A stretch of DNA of 64,000 nt. Origin: Billgrantia desiderata (lineage in GTDB: Bacteria; Pseudomonadota; Gammaproteobacteria; Pseudomonadales; Halomonadaceae). The notes under the pieces are model-generated. The model ran no database searches. It was not told the DNA's origin and was given only the letters and a program-made list of their open reading frames with translations. Location of the stretch: positions 186,001 to 250,000 of the forward strand of contig JAAQTN010000001.1 in NCBI GenBank assembly GCA_011742915.1. The letters run 5' to 3'. Numbering within the stretch: the first letter of the stretch is position 1; the number at the start of each line of letters is the position of its first letter. Positions 24,431 through 35,448 of the stretch are shown piece after piece. The translations under genes were made by a program, and so were the position numbers.

Positions 24431-26383
24431 TCAGTTGCGTGCCAGCAGGGAGGCGTCGTAGCGCACCGTCTTCTCGGCCTGGCTGAGCATCGCCACGCCC
24501 TCGCTGCTGCCACCGTTGGCCAGGCTCTCGAAGATCACCCGGTAGGAGAGTACCGCCTGCACGTAGTCGCGGGTCTCGCGGAAGGGAATCGCTTCGACGA
24601 ACAGGTCGAACTCTTCCGGCGCATCGCGCAGCCAGCGGTCCACGCGGCCGGGGCCGGCGTTGTAGGCCGCGGCGGCGGCCAGGCGGTTGCCACGGTAGCG
24701 GTTGGTCATGTCGCGAATGTAGGTGCTGCCCAGGCGGATGTTGAGCTCGGGGTCGAGGACGCCATAGGGTCCCGGGTCGCTGATGCCGAGCTGCCGGCTG
24801 AGCTGGGTGGCGGTGCCCGGCATGATCTGCATCAGCCCGCGGGCGCCGGCCGGTGACAGCGCCACCGGATTGTAGGCGCTCTCACGCCGGGCGATGCCCA
24901 TCAGCAGGAAGGGGTCCACTCCGGTCTGCCGTCCCCAGTAGAGGAAATGCTCGCGATAGGCTTCGGGGAAACGCCAGTCGAGCGCGTCCCACAGCTGAGC
25001 GGTAATGGTGGTCTGCACCAGCCGTGCATGCCAGCCGCGGCGTTGGGCATAGTCGGCCAGCGCTCTGGCCTCGCGCGGCGAGGCGGTGGCCACCGCATGC
25101 AGCCATTCGCTGTTGGCTAGCCCATCCTCACCGATGCGCAGCAGGGCTTCGGTGCGCTGTACCGCCGGCCAGCGGGCCACCTCATTGCGGTAGCTCTCGT
25201 CGAAGTTGTTGCGCTCCAGGTTGAGCGAGTAGGGGCGTCCGATGCGATCTGCGGCGGCGAAGCCGAAGAAGTTGCGCCCCTGGGCGGCCTGCGCATAGGC
25301 CACTTCGGCACGCTCGCTGTCGCCCAGTTGCTCATGGGCGCGTGCCTTCCAGTACTGCCAGCGGCTGTTGTCACGGCTGTCCTCGGGCATCATCTCCACC
25401 CAATCGAGAACACCGGCCCAGTCGCGGTTGGCCAGGGCGTGGCGAATGCGCAGCTCCAGCACCCGCGTGGTGGCGATGCGCGGCAGGGCCTCGTCGACCC
25501 AGTGCATGTTGTGATCGATGCCGCGTACCAGCGAATAGAAGGCCAGGTCCTCCTCGATGGCGTGGCGATGGCGCTCCTCGATCGGCAGGTGCGGGGCGAT
25601 CTTGCGCCACGCCTCGTAGGCGGCTTCGGTATCGGCACGGATGAAGCCGTGCATGGCCGAGACGAACAGCGGGCCGCTGCCACGGCACTCGGGGCCGATG
25701 CACGAGGGAACGCGGGTGACGTCGGCGTAGCTGCGCTGCAGGCGCTCCACGGCGTCGATGCCGTCCTGCCAGCGGCTGCCCAGCAGGCGACCCAGGTAGC
25801 TGACAAGGCCGGTTTCCCCCTGTTCCCAGGCCAGCATCTTGCGCTCCCAGATATCGAACTCGCTGATGTCGCCGCTGGCGCGCAGACGGTCGAACAAGGT
25901 ATCGCAGGCCGATGGCTGGGAGCTCCCCACGTGCCATAGCTGGCGGCCACCCTCGGCGGCGGCCTGGGGGTCGCTGCCGAGCAGCGCCGTGTAGTAGTAA
26001 CACTGCCGCTCGGTGCCGCTGGGCTCGCCGTCGGCCACGGCGAGCAGGCTGCCGAAGCGTCCGGCGGCGCCATAGCGAGCGATCGCCTGGCCGCGCATCC
26101 AGTCGCTGAGGGGCGAGTCCTGATGGCGCTCGATGAAATCGAGGATCTGGCCAGGCTCGGCCTGGGGCAGGCGGTTACGCAGGCGGTGATACTCCACATA
26201 GCCTTCCAGCACATGACCGCTGATGGCGGCCTGATCGATGCGCTCCCACTGCTGGCTGCGCGCGGCTTCGAGAGCGCTGCGCAGGGCACTGTCGCTGGGC
26301 TGGGCATGCGCGGTGACGGAAAAGTTCAAGGCCGCCGCGGTGAGCAGGGCGGCCGCGCGGTACAAAGAGAAAAAATGGCGCAT
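24431..26383 (-). CDS. slt: Soluble lytic murein transglycosylase
   Basis: 650 residues. Signal peptide at the N-terminus (ends SVTAHA), then a long alpha-superhelical region with many short helices and a C-terminal lysozyme-like domain: RRE501SAYNPVALSPAGARGLMQ with catalytic Glu501, and a NAGPGRVDRWL segment. Slt70 cleaves peptidoglycan glycan strands to 1,6-anhydro products in the periplasm. Start 26383 is chosen because the signal peptide begins there. Length matches E. coli Slt (about 645). Confidence 0.93.
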   Translation of the reverse strand: MRHFFSLYRAAALLTAAALNFSVTAHAQPSDSALRSALEAARSQQWERIDQAAISGHVLEGYVEYHRLRNRLPQAEPGQILDFIERHQDSPLSDWMRGQAIARYGAAGRFGSLLAVADGEPSGTERQCYYYTALLGSDPQAAAEGGRQLWHVGSSQPSACDTLFDRLRASGDISEFDIWERKMLAWEQGETGLVSYLGRLLGSRWQDGIDAVERLQRSYADVTRVPSCIGPECRGSGPLFVSAMHGFIRADTEAAYEAWRKIAPHLPIEERHRHAIEEDLAFYSLVRGIDHNMHWVDEALPRIATTRVLELRIRHALANRDWAGVLDWVEMMPEDSRDNSRWQYWKARAHEQLGDSERAEVAYAQAAQGRNFFGFAAADRIGRPYSLNLERNNFDESYRNEVARWPAVQRTEALLRIGEDGLANSEWLHAVATASPREARALADYAQRRGWHARLVQTTITAQLWDALDWRFPEAYREHFLYWGRQTGVDPFLLMGIARRESAYNPVALSPAGARGLMQIMPGTATQLSRQLGISDPGPYGVLDPELNIRLGSTYIRDMTNRYRGNRLAAAAAYNAGPGRVDRWLRDAPEEFDLFVEAIPFRETRDYVQAVLSYRVIFESLANGGSSEGVAMLSQAEKTVRYDASLLARN

Positions 26384-26563
26384 GTTGAACGGCCTCCGGA
26401 AGGGCGGTGAACCTCTGTATCCTGGCCCATTGGAGCCGTTTTGAGTAGACCGTGAGGTCGCTTTCTCGTTCAGCACGACTCACGTTCCATCATCGGAACT
26501 CTTGTCTCACCGACGGGCGGCGTCTAGTCTGCGAGACTGGATCAAACGCTTGTTGGGGGAAGG

Positions 26564-27085
26564 GTGAGTATATCTGACGAGTTGCATGTAGGGGCTGGGG
26601 CGACAGGCCGAAGTCCCGAACGCTGGCGAGCCGGCCTGTCCCGCTTCGTCAACGTCATACCGCATACCCGCGAGCTGGGCCTCGAGGTGCTGGAAGTCGC
26701 ACCGCCCAGGGTGCACATGCGCCTGCCCTGGCGCGACGAGCTGCTGGGCGACACCGAACGCGGATTGGTGCACGGCGGTGTGCTGACCATGCTGCTCGAC
26801 ACCGTATGCGGCTCGGCGGTGCTGTGCGGGCTGCCGTCGCCGGAGGTCTGTCCCACGCTCGATCTGCGGGTCGATCACTATCGCCCGGCCCTGGCCGGCC
26901 AGCCGATCATGGCCGAGGCTCGCGTGCTGCGCGTGACCAGCGCCATGGTCTTCACCGAAGGGACGCTGTGGCAGGACCCGCAGCGGCCCATTGCCCGCGG
27001 CATCGGCAACTTCGTACGGCTCGGGCCGCGCAACACGCCGCCGGGTTTCGCCGAGGCGCTGTTCGGGGAGGACGACCATGCCTGA
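26564..27085 (+). CDS. PaaI-type hotdog thioesterase
   Basis: 173 residues from a GTG start with GGGGGAAGG just upstream. The hotdog core has LVHGGVLTMLLDTVCGSAV (catalytic His-Gly-Gly region) and LDLRVDHYRPA. Such enzymes hydrolyse acyl-CoA thioesters. It overlaps the next gene, another member of the same family, by 8 bases; the two are probably one functional unit and may form a heteromer. Substrate unknown. Confidence 0.85.
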   Translation: MSISDELHVGAGATGRSPERWRAGLSRFVNVIPHTRELGLEVLEVAPPRVHMRLPWRDELLGDTERGLVHGGVLTMLLDTVCGSAVLCGLPSPEVCPTLDLRVDHYRPALAGQPIMAEARVLRVTSAMVFTEGTLWQDPQRPIARGIGNFVRLGPRNTPPGFAEALFGEDDHA

Positions 27086-27548
27086 AGGATTCCACGACGT
27101 GGCCTGGCTGGCCAGGACGCGCGCCGAAGGGGACGTTGCCGCCTGGCTCGAGCGGCTGCCCTATGCCCGTTACATCGGCGTCTCGGCAACGCCGGACGCT
27201 GCCGGCGACGGCCTGATCTTCCATCTCGAACCGCGTGAGCACAACATCGGCAACGTGCTGCTGCCGGCGCTGCACGGCGGCGTGGTGGCGGCCTTCATGG
27301 AAACCGCAGGCACCCTCGATCTGATGCTCTCGGCTCGCGAGCCGCGCCTGCCCCGTGTCGTCGACTTCTCTATCGACTACCTGCGCACCGCCCGGGTGGT
27401 GGCCACCCACGCCAGGTGCCAACTGCTGCGCGAGGGGCGTCGTCTGGCCAACGTTCAGGTCACGGCCTGGCAGGAGGCTGAGCAGCAGCCGGTGGCCACC
27501 GCACGCCTGCACCTGGTGCTGGGCGTGCCGGAAGCGAGCGACGCTTGA
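27078..27548 (+). CDS. PaaI-type hotdog thioesterase, second copy
   Basis: 156 residues. The core is LHGGVVAAFMETAGTLDLML followed by VVDFSIDYLRTAR, the same fold as its neighbour but with low visible identity, so the pair is an old duplication or recruited heteromer. The start at 27078 overlaps the preceding stop. The stop codon overlaps the -35 of the htpG promoter. Probable acyl-CoA hydrolase. Confidence 0.85.
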   Translation: MPEGFHDVAWLARTRAEGDVAAWLERLPYARYIGVSATPDAAGDGLIFHLEPREHNIGNVLLPALHGGVVAAFMETAGTLDLMLSAREPRLPRVVDFSIDYLRTARVVATHARCQLLREGRRLANVQVTAWQEAEQQPVATARLHLVLGVPEASDA

Positions 27549-27571
27549 AAAGCGGGATGTGGACCCCATAT
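27544..27571 (+). promoter_or_regulatory. Sigma-32 heat-shock promoter of htpG
   Basis: CTTGAAA at 27544-27550, 13 bases, CCCCATAT at 27564-27571: matches the sigma-32 consensus at essentially every position. It overlaps the stop codon of the preceding gene (27546-27548). Confidence 0.88.
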
Positions 27572-27590
27572 CGCTGAACAGTTCTGAAAC

Positions 27591-27611
27591 GGCGGCGTGT
27601 CACGCGCCGCC
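27591..27611 (+). promoter_or_regulatory. Hairpin in the htpG leader
   Basis: GGCGGCG (27591-27597) pairs with CGCCGCC (27605-27611), loop of 7. It lies in the untranslated leader between promoter and ATG (27641). It could end read-through from the thioesterases or tune htpG translation; there is no T-run. Confidence 0.4.
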
Positions 27612-27640
27612 GCGGGTTCAAGCGATGAGGTAACCGATCC

Positions 27641-29545
27641 ATGTCCACGACCGCTCACGAGGAAACCCTCGGCTTCCAGACCGAGGTGAAGCAGCTGCTG
27701 CACCTGATGATCCACTCCCTGTACTCCAACCGGGAGATCTTCCTGCGCGAGCTGATTTCCAATGCCGCCGACGCCTGCGACAAGCTGCGCTACGCGGCGC
27801 TGGACAACGATGCCCTGTACGAGGGCGACAGCGAGCTGCGCATCGAGATCGAGCATGACGAGAAGGCTCGCACCGTGACCGTGCGCGACAACGGTATCGG
27901 CATGAACCGTGACGAGGTGATCAAGAACCTCGGCACTATCGCCCGCAGCGGCACCGCCGAGTTCCTCAAGCAGCTCTCCGGCGAGCAGCAGAAGGATGCC
28001 CGCCTGATCGGTCAGTTCGGCGTCGGTTTCTACTCCAGCTTCATCGTCGCCGACGAGGTCACGGTACGCACCCGCAAGGCGGGCAGCGACAAGGCCGAGG
28101 GCGTCGAGTGGCGCTCCAGGGGCGAGGGCGAGTTCACCGTGGCCGACGTCGAGCGCGAGGTACACGGTACCGAGATCGTCCTGCACCTGAAGAAGGACGC
28201 CAAGGAGTTCGCCGACGACTTCCGCCTCAGGAGCCTGGTACGCAAGTACTCCGACCACATCGAGGTGCCGGTGCGCATGCCCAAGGTCGAGACCGCCCGC
28301 GACGACGAGGGCAAGGAGATCGAGGGCAGCGAGGTCACCACCTGGGAGACCGTCAACGAAGCCACCGCACTGTGGGTGCGACCCAAGGGCGAGATCTCCG
28401 ACGACGAGTACAAGGCCTTCTACAAGCACGTGGCCCATGACTTCGCCGATCCGCTGACCTGGAGCCACAACAAGGTCGAGGGCAAGCTGGAGTACACCAG
28501 CCTGCTTTACGTGCCGGGTCGGGCGCCCTTCGACCTCTATGAGCGCGACGGCTCCCGCGGCGTCAAGCTCTACGTCCAGCGCGTCTTCATCATGGACGAC
28601 GCCGAGCAGTTCCTGCCGCTCTACCTGCGCTTCGTCAAGGGCGTGCTCGACACCCGTGAGCTGTCGCTCAACGTCTCCCGCGAACTGCTGCAGCAGGACC
28701 CTAAGGTCGAGAAGATCAAGAGCGCGCTGACCAAGCGGGCGCTGGACATGCTCAAGAAGCTGGCCAAGGACAAGGAGGCCTACCAGACCTTCTGGAACGT
28801 CTTCGGCAGCGTGCTCAAGGAGGGTCCGGCGGAGGACTTCGCCAACCGCGAGAAGATCGCCGCCCTGCTGCGCTTCTCCAGCACTCACACCGACAGCGCC
28901 ACCCAGGACCAGTCACTGGCCGACTACGTCGCGCGCATGAAGGAAGGGCAGGAGAAGATCTACTACATCGTCGCCGACGGCTTCAACGCGGCGAAATCGA
29001 GCCCGCACCTGGAGATCTTCCGCAAGAAGGGCATCGAGGTGCTGCTGCTGCACGATCGCATCGACGAGTGGCTGATGAGCCACCTGCACGAGTTCGAAGG
29101 CAAGCGCTTCGTCGACGTGGCCAAGGGCGAGCTCGACCTCGGCGAGATCGAGGGCGAGGAGGAGAAGAAAGCTCAGGAGGAGACCGCCAAGGCCAAGGAG
29201 GCGCTGGTCAAGCGGGTCAAGGAGGCGCTGGGCGACGCCGTGCAGGAGGTCAAGGTGACCCACCGGCTGACCGACTCGCCGGCCTGCGTGGTGCTGCCGG
29301 AGCACGAGATGGGCTACCAGATGCGCCGCATCATGGAGGCCGCCGGCCAGAAGATGCCCGAGGTCAAGCCGATCCTCGAACTCAACCCGAGCCATGCCCT
29401 GGTGGAGCGGCTCGAGGCCGCCGAGGGCGAGCGCTTCGGCGATCTGGCACGGGTGCTGCTCGACCAGGCGATCATTGCCGAAGGCGGCCACCTCGACGAT
29501 CCGGCGGCCTACGTACGTCGCCTCAATGCGCTGTTGACCGCCTGA
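27641..29545 (+). CDS. htpG: Molecular chaperone HtpG (Hsp90)
   Basis: 634 residues, full length. N-terminal GHKL ATPase motifs are visible: [35 protein letters not shown] and GQFGVGFYS. Middle and C-terminal dimer domains follow. It refolds client proteins with ATP in the cytoplasm. The upstream sigma-32 promoter gives heat induction. A terminator follows 26 bases after the stop, so it is monocistronic. Confidence 0.97.
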   Translation: MSTTAHEETLGFQTEVKQLLHLMIHSLYSNREIFLRELISNAADACDKLRYAALDNDALYEGDSELRIEIEHDEKARTVTVRDNGIGMNRDEVIKNLGTIARSGTAEFLKQLSGEQQKDARLIGQFGVGFYSSFIVADEVTVRTRKAGSDKAEGVEWRSRGEGEFTVADVEREVHGTEIVLHLKKDAKEFADDFRLRSLVRKYSDHIEVPVRMPKVETARDDEGKEIEGSEVTTWETVNEATALWVRPKGEISDDEYKAFYKHVAHDFADPLTWSHNKVEGKLEYTSLLYVPGRAPFDLYERDGSRGVKLYVQRVFIMDDAEQFLPLYLRFVKGVLDTRELSLNVSRELLQQDPKVEKIKSALTKRALDMLKKLAKDKEAYQTFWNVFGSVLKEGPAEDFANREKIAALLRFSSTHTDSATQDQSLADYVARMKEGQEKIYYIVADGFNAAKSSPHLEIFRKKGIEVLLLHDRIDEWLMSHLHEFEGKRFVDVAKGELDLGEIEGEEEKKAQEETAKAKEALVKRVKEALGDAVQEVKVTHRLTDSPACVVLPEHEMGYQMRRIMEAAGQKMPEVKPILELNPSHALVERLEAAEGERFGDLARVLLDQAIIAEGGHLDDPAAYVRRLNALLTA

Positions 29546-29571
29546 CGTAAGGTTGACGACATAGCACTTTC

Positions 29572-29593
29572 GGCCGCTTTCGGGCGGCCTTTT
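29572..29593 (+). terminator. Terminator of htpG
   Basis: GGCCGC (29572-29577), loop TTTCGG, GCGGCC (29584-29589), then TTTT. Intrinsic terminator. Confidence 0.8.
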
Positions 29594-29622
29594 CGTATCT
29601 ATTCGCGTCTTCTCGCCCTCTC

Positions 29623-29638
29623 TTGACGTCAACGTCAA
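29623..29638. promoter_or_regulatory. TTGACGTCAA palindrome with third half-site upstream of pntAB
   Basis: Perfect 10-base palindrome at 29623-29632 followed at once by another CGTCAA half-site (29633-29638). It lies 150 bases upstream of pntA; a possible -10 TAGTAT is at 29668-29673. Candidate regulator-binding site. Confidence 0.35.
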
Positions 29639-29788
29639 CAAGCTTTTTTTTCGCAATTTCAGCTGGATAGTATTGCCCGCGAGCAGGGGGGGAAGGGCTG
29701 CGCTGCTGTTGTGCATCGCAGTAAGGTCAGGTATGAATAGTCGGATTGCCTAACCAGAAAGTTCAATAACCATAAAGGGAGATCCAAC

Positions 29789-31360
29789 GTGAAGATTGGT
29801 GCACCCAAGGAGCTCGCCACGGGAGAAGCGCGCGTCGCGCTCACCCCTGACAGTGCACAGCTCATACAGAAGCTTGGACACGAGTGTTTGATAGAAACCG
29901 GGGCCGGCGTTGCCGCCGGCTTCGACGACGAGGCCTATCGGGCCGTCGGCGTGAGCGTGGCGGAGAGTGCCGAAGCGCTGTGGCGCGACGCCGAGATCGT
30001 GATCAAGGTGCGCGAGCCGAGCGAGGCGGAAGCCGAGCTGCTGCGCGAGGGCCAGACCCTGATCAGCTTCTTCTGGCCGGCCCAGAACGAGGCGCTGCTG
30101 GAGCGTTGTCGCGCCAAGGGCGCCACCGTCATCGCCATGGACATGGTGCCGCGGATCTCCCGCGCCCAGAAGATGGACGCGCTCTCCTCCATGGCCAATA
30201 TCGCCGGCTACCGGGCGGTGATCGAGGCGGGCAACAACTTCGGACGCTTCTTCACCGGCCAGGTGACGGCGGCGGGCAAGGTGCCGCCGGCCAAGGTGCT
30301 GGTCATCGGCGCCGGTGTGGCCGGCCTTGCCGCCATCGGCACGGCGACCAGCCTGGGTGCCGTGGTGCGCGCCTTCGACGTGCGTCCCGAGGTGGCCGAG
30401 CAGATCGAGTCCATGGGCGCCGAGTTCCTGTTCCTCGACTTCGAGGAGGCCCAGGACGGCTCCGGCACCGGCGGCTACGCCGCGCCCTCGAGCCCCGAGT
30501 TCCGCGAGAAGCAACTGGCGCTGTTCCGCGAGCAGGCCCCCGAGGTCGACATCGTCATCACCACCGCGCTGATCCCGGGGCGTCCGGCGCCCAAGCTATG
30601 GCTCGAGGACATGGTCAAGGCGATGAAGCCGGGCTCGGTGATCGTCGACCTGGCCGCCGAGAAGGGCGGCAACTGCGATCTCACCGTGCCGAACGAGAAG
30701 GTGGTCACCGACAACGGGGTGACCGTCGTCGGTTACACCGACTTCCCGTCGCGCATGGCGACCCAGTCGTCGCTGCTCTACGCCACCAACATTCGTCACA
30801 TGCTCACCGATCTGACGCCGGAAAAGGACGGCGCGATCGTGCATGACATGGAAGACGACGTGATTCGCGGTGCCACCGTGACGCACCAGGGCGAGATCAC
30901 CTTCCCGCCGCCGCCGCCCAAGGTGAAGGCCATTGCCGCGGCCAAGCCCAAGGAGAAGGCCAAGGAGCTGACGCCCGAGGAGAAGCGCGCGGCAGAGCTT
31001 GCCACCTTCAAGGAACAGACCAAGCGTCAGGTCACGCTGCTGGGCATCGGTGGAGCGCTGATGCTGCTGCTCGGGCAGATCGCCCCGGCCTCGTTCATGC
31101 AGCACTTCATCGTCTTCGTGCTGGCCTGCTTCGTCGGTTTCCAGGTGATCTGGAACGTCAGCCACTCGCTGCATACGCCGCTGATGGCGGTGACCAATGC
31201 CATCTCCGGTATCATCGTGCTCGGTGCCGTGCTGCAGATCGGCTCGGGTAACTGGATCGTGGTGCTTCTGGCGGCGATCTCGGTATTGATCGCCACCATC
31301 AACATCGTGGGCGGCTTCCTGGTGACACGCCGGATGCTGGCCATGTTCCAGAAATCCTGA
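29789..31360 (+). CDS. pntA: NAD(P) transhydrogenase subunit alpha
   Basis: 523 residues from a GTG start preceded by AAAGGGAG. The N-terminal NAD-binding domain I includes [20 protein letters not shown] and the dinucleotide fold [13 protein letters not shown]. After a charged linker ([16 protein letters not shown]) come four membrane helices, so this is the E. coli-type fused alpha subunit. With PntB it moves hydride between NADH and NADP+ coupled to proton entry, making NADPH. It is co-transcribed with pntB. Confidence 0.96.
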   Translation: MKIGAPKELATGEARVALTPDSAQLIQKLGHECLIETGAGVAAGFDDEAYRAVGVSVAESAEALWRDAEIVIKVREPSEAEAELLREGQTLISFFWPAQNEALLERCRAKGATVIAMDMVPRISRAQKMDALSSMANIAGYRAVIEAGNNFGRFFTGQVTAAGKVPPAKVLVIGAGVAGLAAIGTATSLGAVVRAFDVRPEVAEQIESMGAEFLFLDFEEAQDGSGTGGYAAPSSPEFREKQLALFREQAPEVDIVITTALIPGRPAPKLWLEDMVKAMKPGSVIVDLAAEKGGNCDLTVPNEKVVTDNGVTVVGYTDFPSRMATQSSLLYATNIRHMLTDLTPEKDGAIVHDMEDDVIRGATVTHQGEITFPPPPPKVKAIAAAKPKEKAKELTPEEKRAAELATFKEQTKRQVTLLGIGGALMLLLGQIAPASFMQHFIVFVLACFVGFQVIWNVSHSLHTPLMAVTNAISGIIVLGAVLQIGSGNWIVVLLAAISVLIATINIVGGFLVTRRMLAMFQKS

Positions 31361-31377
31361 GCGGCGGAGTGACGAAC

Positions 31378-32820
31378 ATGTTAGGACAAGGTTTTGTTTC
31401 CGCCGCGGCGATAGCGGCAAGTGTGCTCTTCGTGCTCTCCCTGGGCGGGTTGAGCAATCAGGAGAAGGCCAAGCGGGCGGTATGGTACGGCATCGTCGGC
31501 ATGGCGGTGGCGGTGCTGTTCACCGCCTTCGGCCCGGGCATCGGCAACTACTGGCTGATGATCCCGATGATCGCGATCGGTTCGGTGATCGGCTGGAAGG
31601 TGGCCAAGAGTGTGGCCATGACCGAGATGCCGCAGCTGGTGGCGGCGCTGCACAGCTTCGTCGGCCTCGCTGCGGTATTCGTGGCTTGGAACGCCGATCT
31701 CGAGCGGCGCCGGGTGCTGGCCGCCCAGGCGCTGGATGCCGGTCATCAGGAGTTCTCCGCCTTCGCCGCCCTGGTGGCGACCAAGGCACCGGACGAACTC
31801 ACCTTCCTGCAGCTGGAGGTGGTGTTCGCCATCTTCATCGGCGCGGTGACCTTCACCGGCTCGGTGATCGCCTTCGGCAAGCTGGCCGGCAAGGTGGACG
31901 GCAAGCCGCAGAAGCTGCCCGGCGGCCATCTGCTCAACGCCGGGGCCGCGGCGCTCTGTCTGCTGCTGGCGGTGCTCTATCTCAACGGCGCCGGTTTCTG
32001 GACGCTGCTGCTGCTCGCGGCGCTGTCGTTCTTCATCGGCTGGCACCTGATCATGGGCATCGGCGGCGCCGACATGCCGGTGGTGGTGTCGATGCTCAAC
32101 AGCTACTCCGGCTGGGCGGCGGCGGCGATCGGCTTCACGCTCTCCAACGACCTGCTGATCGTTACCGGCGCGCTGGTGGGCTCCTCGGGGGCGATTCTCT
32201 CCTACATCATGTGCAAGGCGATGAACCGCAACTTCGTCAGCGTCATTCTGGGCGGCTTCGGCGGTACCCAGGGGCCGGCGGCCGAGGTCGAGGGCGAGCA
32301 GGTGGCCATCGACGCCGCCGGTGTGGCGAGCACGCTCAACAACGCCGACAGCGTGGTCATCGTGCCGGGCTACGGCATGGCCGTGGCTCAGGCTCAGAAC
32401 GCTGTGAGCGAACTGGTGCGCAAGCTGCGCTCAGCCGGCAAGGAGGTGCGTTTCGCCATCCACCCGGTGGCCGGGCGCCTGCCGGGGCACATGAACGTGC
32501 TGCTGGCCGAAGCCAAGGTGCCCTACGACATCGTGCTGGAGATGGACGAGATCAACGACGACTTCCCCAAGACCGACGTAACCATCGTCATCGGCTCCAA
32601 CGATATCGTCAACCCGGCGGCGCAGGACGACCCCAACAGCCCGATCGCCGGCATGCCGGTACTCGAGGTGTGGAAGTCCAGCGTGGTGTTCGTCTGCAAG
32701 CGGGGCCAGGGTACCGGCTACTCCGGCATCGAGAACCCGCTGTTCTACAAGGAGAACACGCGGATGTTCTACGGTGACGCCCGGGAGAGCATCGACTCCC
32801 TGCTGTCGCTGATCGACTGA
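31378..32820 (+). CDS. pntB: NAD(P) transhydrogenase subunit beta
   Basis: 480 residues. The N-terminal half has about nine membrane helices; the C-terminal half binds NADP(H): [36 protein letters not shown] and the end FYGDARESI. The ATG at 31378 has GGAG 8 bases upstream and is preferred over a GTG at 31369. Second gene of pntAB and followed by a strong terminator. Confidence 0.96.
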   Translation: MLGQGFVSAAAIAASVLFVLSLGGLSNQEKAKRAVWYGIVGMAVAVLFTAFGPGIGNYWLMIPMIAIGSVIGWKVAKSVAMTEMPQLVAALHSFVGLAAVFVAWNADLERRRVLAAQALDAGHQEFSAFAALVATKAPDELTFLQLEVVFAIFIGAVTFTGSVIAFGKLAGKVDGKPQKLPGGHLLNAGAAALCLLLAVLYLNGAGFWTLLLLAALSFFIGWHLIMGIGGADMPVVVSMLNSYSGWAAAAIGFTLSNDLLIVTGALVGSSGAILSYIMCKAMNRNFVSVILGGFGGTQGPAAEVEGEQVAIDAAGVASTLNNADSVVIVPGYGMAVAQAQNAVSELVRKLRSAGKEVRFAIHPVAGRLPGHMNVLLAEAKVPYDIVLEMDEINDDFPKTDVTIVIGSNDIVNPAAQDDPNSPIAGMPVLEVWKSSVVFVCKRGQGTGYSGIENPLFYKENTRMFYGDARESIDSLLSLID

Positions 32821-32860
32821 ACCGGTCGCGGGAGCGTCGTCCCGCACCGAACGTTGGTGT

Positions 32861-32890
32861 GAATGCCCCCGAAAGGGGGCATTCTTCGTT
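32861..32890 (+). terminator. Terminator of pntAB
   Basis: GAATGCCCCC (32861-32870), loop GAAA, GGGGGCATTC (32875-32884), then TTCGTT. Perfect 10-base stem with a stable tetraloop. Confidence 0.88.
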
Positions 32891-32940
32891 ACACTCAGGG
32901 CAATTTCATCCGTTCCATCGACCGATTTCGCGGGGCAGAC

Positions 32941-34014
32941 ATGGCAGACGAACCCATGCGGGTAGCAGTTCTGGGGGGCGGCAGCTTCGGTACCGCGCTG
33001 GCGAGCATCGCCGCCGACAACGGCGCCAGGGTGTGCCAATGGCTGCGGGATCCGCAGCTTGCGGAGCAGATCAATCGGGAGCATCGCAATTCACGCTACC
33101 TGCCGGACTACGCCATCAATCCGGCGGTGCGCGCCTCGAGCGACATGCAGGCCGTGCTCGAAGGGGCCGAGCTGGTGCTGGTGGCGATTCCCTCCCAGGC
33201 CTTCCGCGACGTGGTGCGCCAGGCGCGGCCCTGGCTCAACGCCGACCAGATCCTGGTCAGTACCACCAAGGGCATCCAGGAGGAAGGCTTCAAGCTGATG
33301 AGCCAGATCCTCGAGGAGGAGACCGGCTTTGCCCACATCGGCGTGATTTCCGGGCCCAATCTGGCTACCGAGATCGCCCAGAAGCAGCTCACTGCCACCG
33401 TGGTGGCCAGCGACGATGCACTGACCCGCACCCGCGTGCAGCAGGCGCTGAGTTGCGACTACTTTCGCGTCTACGCCAGCAACGACCGCTATGGGGTGGA
33501 GCTGGGCGGCTCATTGAAGAACATCTATGCCATTGCTGCCGGCATGGCCGCGGCGCTGGGCATGGGCGAGAACACCCGCAGCATGCTGATGACCCGGGCG
33601 CTGGCCGAGATGGGACGTTTCGCCGTCAGCCTCGGGGCCAACCCCATGACCTTCCTGGGCCTTGCCGGGGTGGGCGATCTGATCGTGACCTGTTCCTCGC
33701 AGCTCTCGCGCAACTATCGCGTGGGCTACGCCCTGGGCCAGGGCAAGAACCTGGACGAGGCGGTCGAGGCGCTGGGACAGGTGGCCGAGGGGGTCAACAC
33801 GGTACGTCTGGTGCGCGACAAGGCGCGCAAGGACGGCGTCTACATGCCGCTGGCCGAGGGGTTGTATCAGGTGCTGTTCGAGGGCGTGCCGGCGCGGGAG
33901 ATGGCGCGCATGCTGATGCGCGGCGAGCAGAGCAGCGACGTGGAGTTCGTGCTGCCGCGGGAGGCCGTGCAGCAGGCCCACCGGCGCGTCGAAGCGGGCG
34001 AGGAGAAGCCATGA
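32941..34014 (+). CDS. gpsA: Glycerol-3-phosphate dehydrogenase [NAD(P)+]
   Basis: 357 residues. It has the dinucleotide fold [28 protein letters not shown], the catalytic Lys of [13 protein letters not shown] and [12 protein letters not shown]. The enzyme reduces dihydroxyacetone phosphate to sn-glycerol 3-phosphate, the phospholipid backbone. Start 32941 is the Met before the conserved strand. It overlaps sixA by 4 bases. Confidence 0.96.
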   Translation: MADEPMRVAVLGGGSFGTALASIAADNGARVCQWLRDPQLAEQINREHRNSRYLPDYAINPAVRASSDMQAVLEGAELVLVAIPSQAFRDVVRQARPWLNADQILVSTTKGIQEEGFKLMSQILEEETGFAHIGVISGPNLATEIAQKQLTATVVASDDALTRTRVQQALSCDYFRVYASNDRYGVELGGSLKNIYAIAAGMAAALGMGENTRSMLMTRALAEMGRFAVSLGANPMTFLGLAGVGDLIVTCSSQLSRNYRVGYALGQGKNLDEAVEALGQVAEGVNTVRLVRDKARKDGVYMPLAEGLYQVLFEGVPAREMARMLMRGEQSSDVEFVLPREAVQQAHRRVEAGEEKP

Positions 34015-34484
34015 CGTCGCGCCTCTATGTCATGCGCCACGGCGAAGCCGGTCCGGGTCGGCCGGACCACGAGCGCGAACTGACCGCCCGCGGCCACGCC
34101 GAGGCCGGGCACATGGCCGAGTGGCTCGCGCGGCAGTCGCTGGAAGGCGCCCGGCTCTTCAGCAGTCCCTACCGGCGCGCCCGGCAGACCGCGGCTCACG
34201 TCGCCGGGGCGCTTGGCATCGATACCGTGGAACTCCCCATCATCACTCCCGACGACTCGCCCGGCGCCGTGTGCGAGTGGCTGCTGAACATGAGCGATGG
34301 CCAGCCCATCGTGCTGGTCAGCCACATGCCGCTGGTCGGGCTGCTCACCGGGCAACTGGTGGAGGGGGGCTCCGACCGCGGCCTCGCTTTCCCCACCGCT
34401 GCCGTGGCCGAGCTGGAGAGCGAGGTGTGGGCGGCGGGCTGCGCCCGGCTGCTGCGCTTCATGGCACCTCACGACATCTGCTGA
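34011..34484 (+). CDS. sixA: Phosphohistidine phosphatase SixA
   Basis: 157 residues. Histidine phosphatase family: the catalytic R9-H10-G11 in [20 protein letters not shown], and the second His in [10 protein letters not shown]. SixA removes phosphate from phosphohistidine, for example on phosphotransferase proteins. The ATGA overlap with gpsA shows coupling; gpsA-sixA is a common gammaproteobacterial pair. Confidence 0.92.
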   Translation: MTSRLYVMRHGEAGPGRPDHERELTARGHAEAGHMAEWLARQSLEGARLFSSPYRRARQTAAHVAGALGIDTVELPIITPDDSPGAVCEWLLNMSDGQPIVLVSHMPLVGLLTGQLVEGGSDRGLAFPTAAVAELESEVWAAGCARLLRFMAPHDIC

Positions 34485-34499
34485 GGCCAAGGCATAGCC

Positions 34500-35447
34500 C
34501 TATATCCAGCCGATGACTTTCAGGGCGAACACCCCCAAAGTGATGGTCACGCTGGCCATCAGCGTGGTCAGGGCGATGATGTTGGCCGAGAGGGCCGCAT
34601 TGCCTCCCATCGCCTTGGTCATCACGAAGGCCGCGGCTGCCGTCGGGCTGGCGAAGAACAGGAACAGTACGCCCAGTTCACGCCCCTCGAAGCCGACCAG
34701 CCAGGCAGCGAGAATCGCGATCACGGGCAGGGTGATCATCTTCATCAGACTGGCGCCCATGGCCAGGCTGCCCGAGGCCCTGATCGAACCCAGCGACAGG
34801 GTGGCGCCGATGCAGATCAGCGCCAGTGGCAGCGTCAGCGAGGCGAAGTACTGTCCCGAGGTCATCGCCCAGCCGGGCAGGCGCAGCTCCAGCGCCGCCA
34901 CCGGGATGGCGGCGACCACGGCAAGGATCAGCGGATTGCGGGCGATATGGCTGGCGATGCTGCGCCAGTCGGCGCTCTTGCCTTCCTGATAGGTGGCCAG
35001 CACGATGACCGAGAAGGCGTTGTAGGTCAGGATCACCACGCCGAGCAGCAGGCCGCCGGCGGAAAGTCCGTAGTCGCCGTACATGCCGGCCGCCAGCGCC
35101 AGGCCGACGATGCCGCAGTTGCCGCGAAATGCGCCCTGCACGTAGACGCCGCGGTCGGCATAGGGCACGCGCAGAATGGCCCAGCCCCAGGAGAGCAGGA
35201 AGCTGCCCAGCGTGGCCAGGGCGAAGAAGGCCAGCATGGCGGGATTGAGCGTGGTATCCAGATCGGCGCGAATGATGCTGAGGAAGATCAGCGTCGGCAT
35301 GGTGGCCTTGAACACCAGGCTCGAGGCAGTGGAGATGAAGGCCTGATCGATCCAGCCCAGGCGCTTCAGGCCCAGGCCGATGAAGACCATGGCGAAGACC
35401 GGCAGGGTGATCTCCAGGGTGGCGAAAAAGAGTTCGTATAGGCCCAT
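34500..35447 (-). CDS. AEC-family (auxin efflux carrier-like) transporter
   Basis: 315 residues with about ten membrane helices in two five-helix bundles. Visible family motifs are VFAMVFIGLGLKRLGWID, GAFRGNCGIVGLALA and PTAAAAFVMTKAMGGN. Members export or exchange organic acids such as malate. Start 35447 follows the stop of a 34-residue membrane peptide by one base, so the two are translated together. It converges on sixA with 15 bases between stops. Substrate not predictable. Confidence 0.88.
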   Translation of the reverse strand: MGLYELFFATLEITLPVFAMVFIGLGLKRLGWIDQAFISTASSLVFKATMPTLIFLSIIRADLDTTLNPAMLAFFALATLGSFLLSWGWAILRVPYADRGVYVQGAFRGNCGIVGLALAAGMYGDYGLSAGGLLLGVVILTYNAFSVIVLATYQEGKSADWRSIASHIARNPLILAVVAAIPVAALELRLPGWAMTSGQYFASLTLPLALICIGATLSLGSIRASGSLAMGASLMKMITLPVIAILAAWLVGFEGRELGVLFLFFASPTAAAAFVMTKAMGGNAALSANIIALTTLMASVTITLGVFALKVIGWI

Positions 35448-35448
35448 G

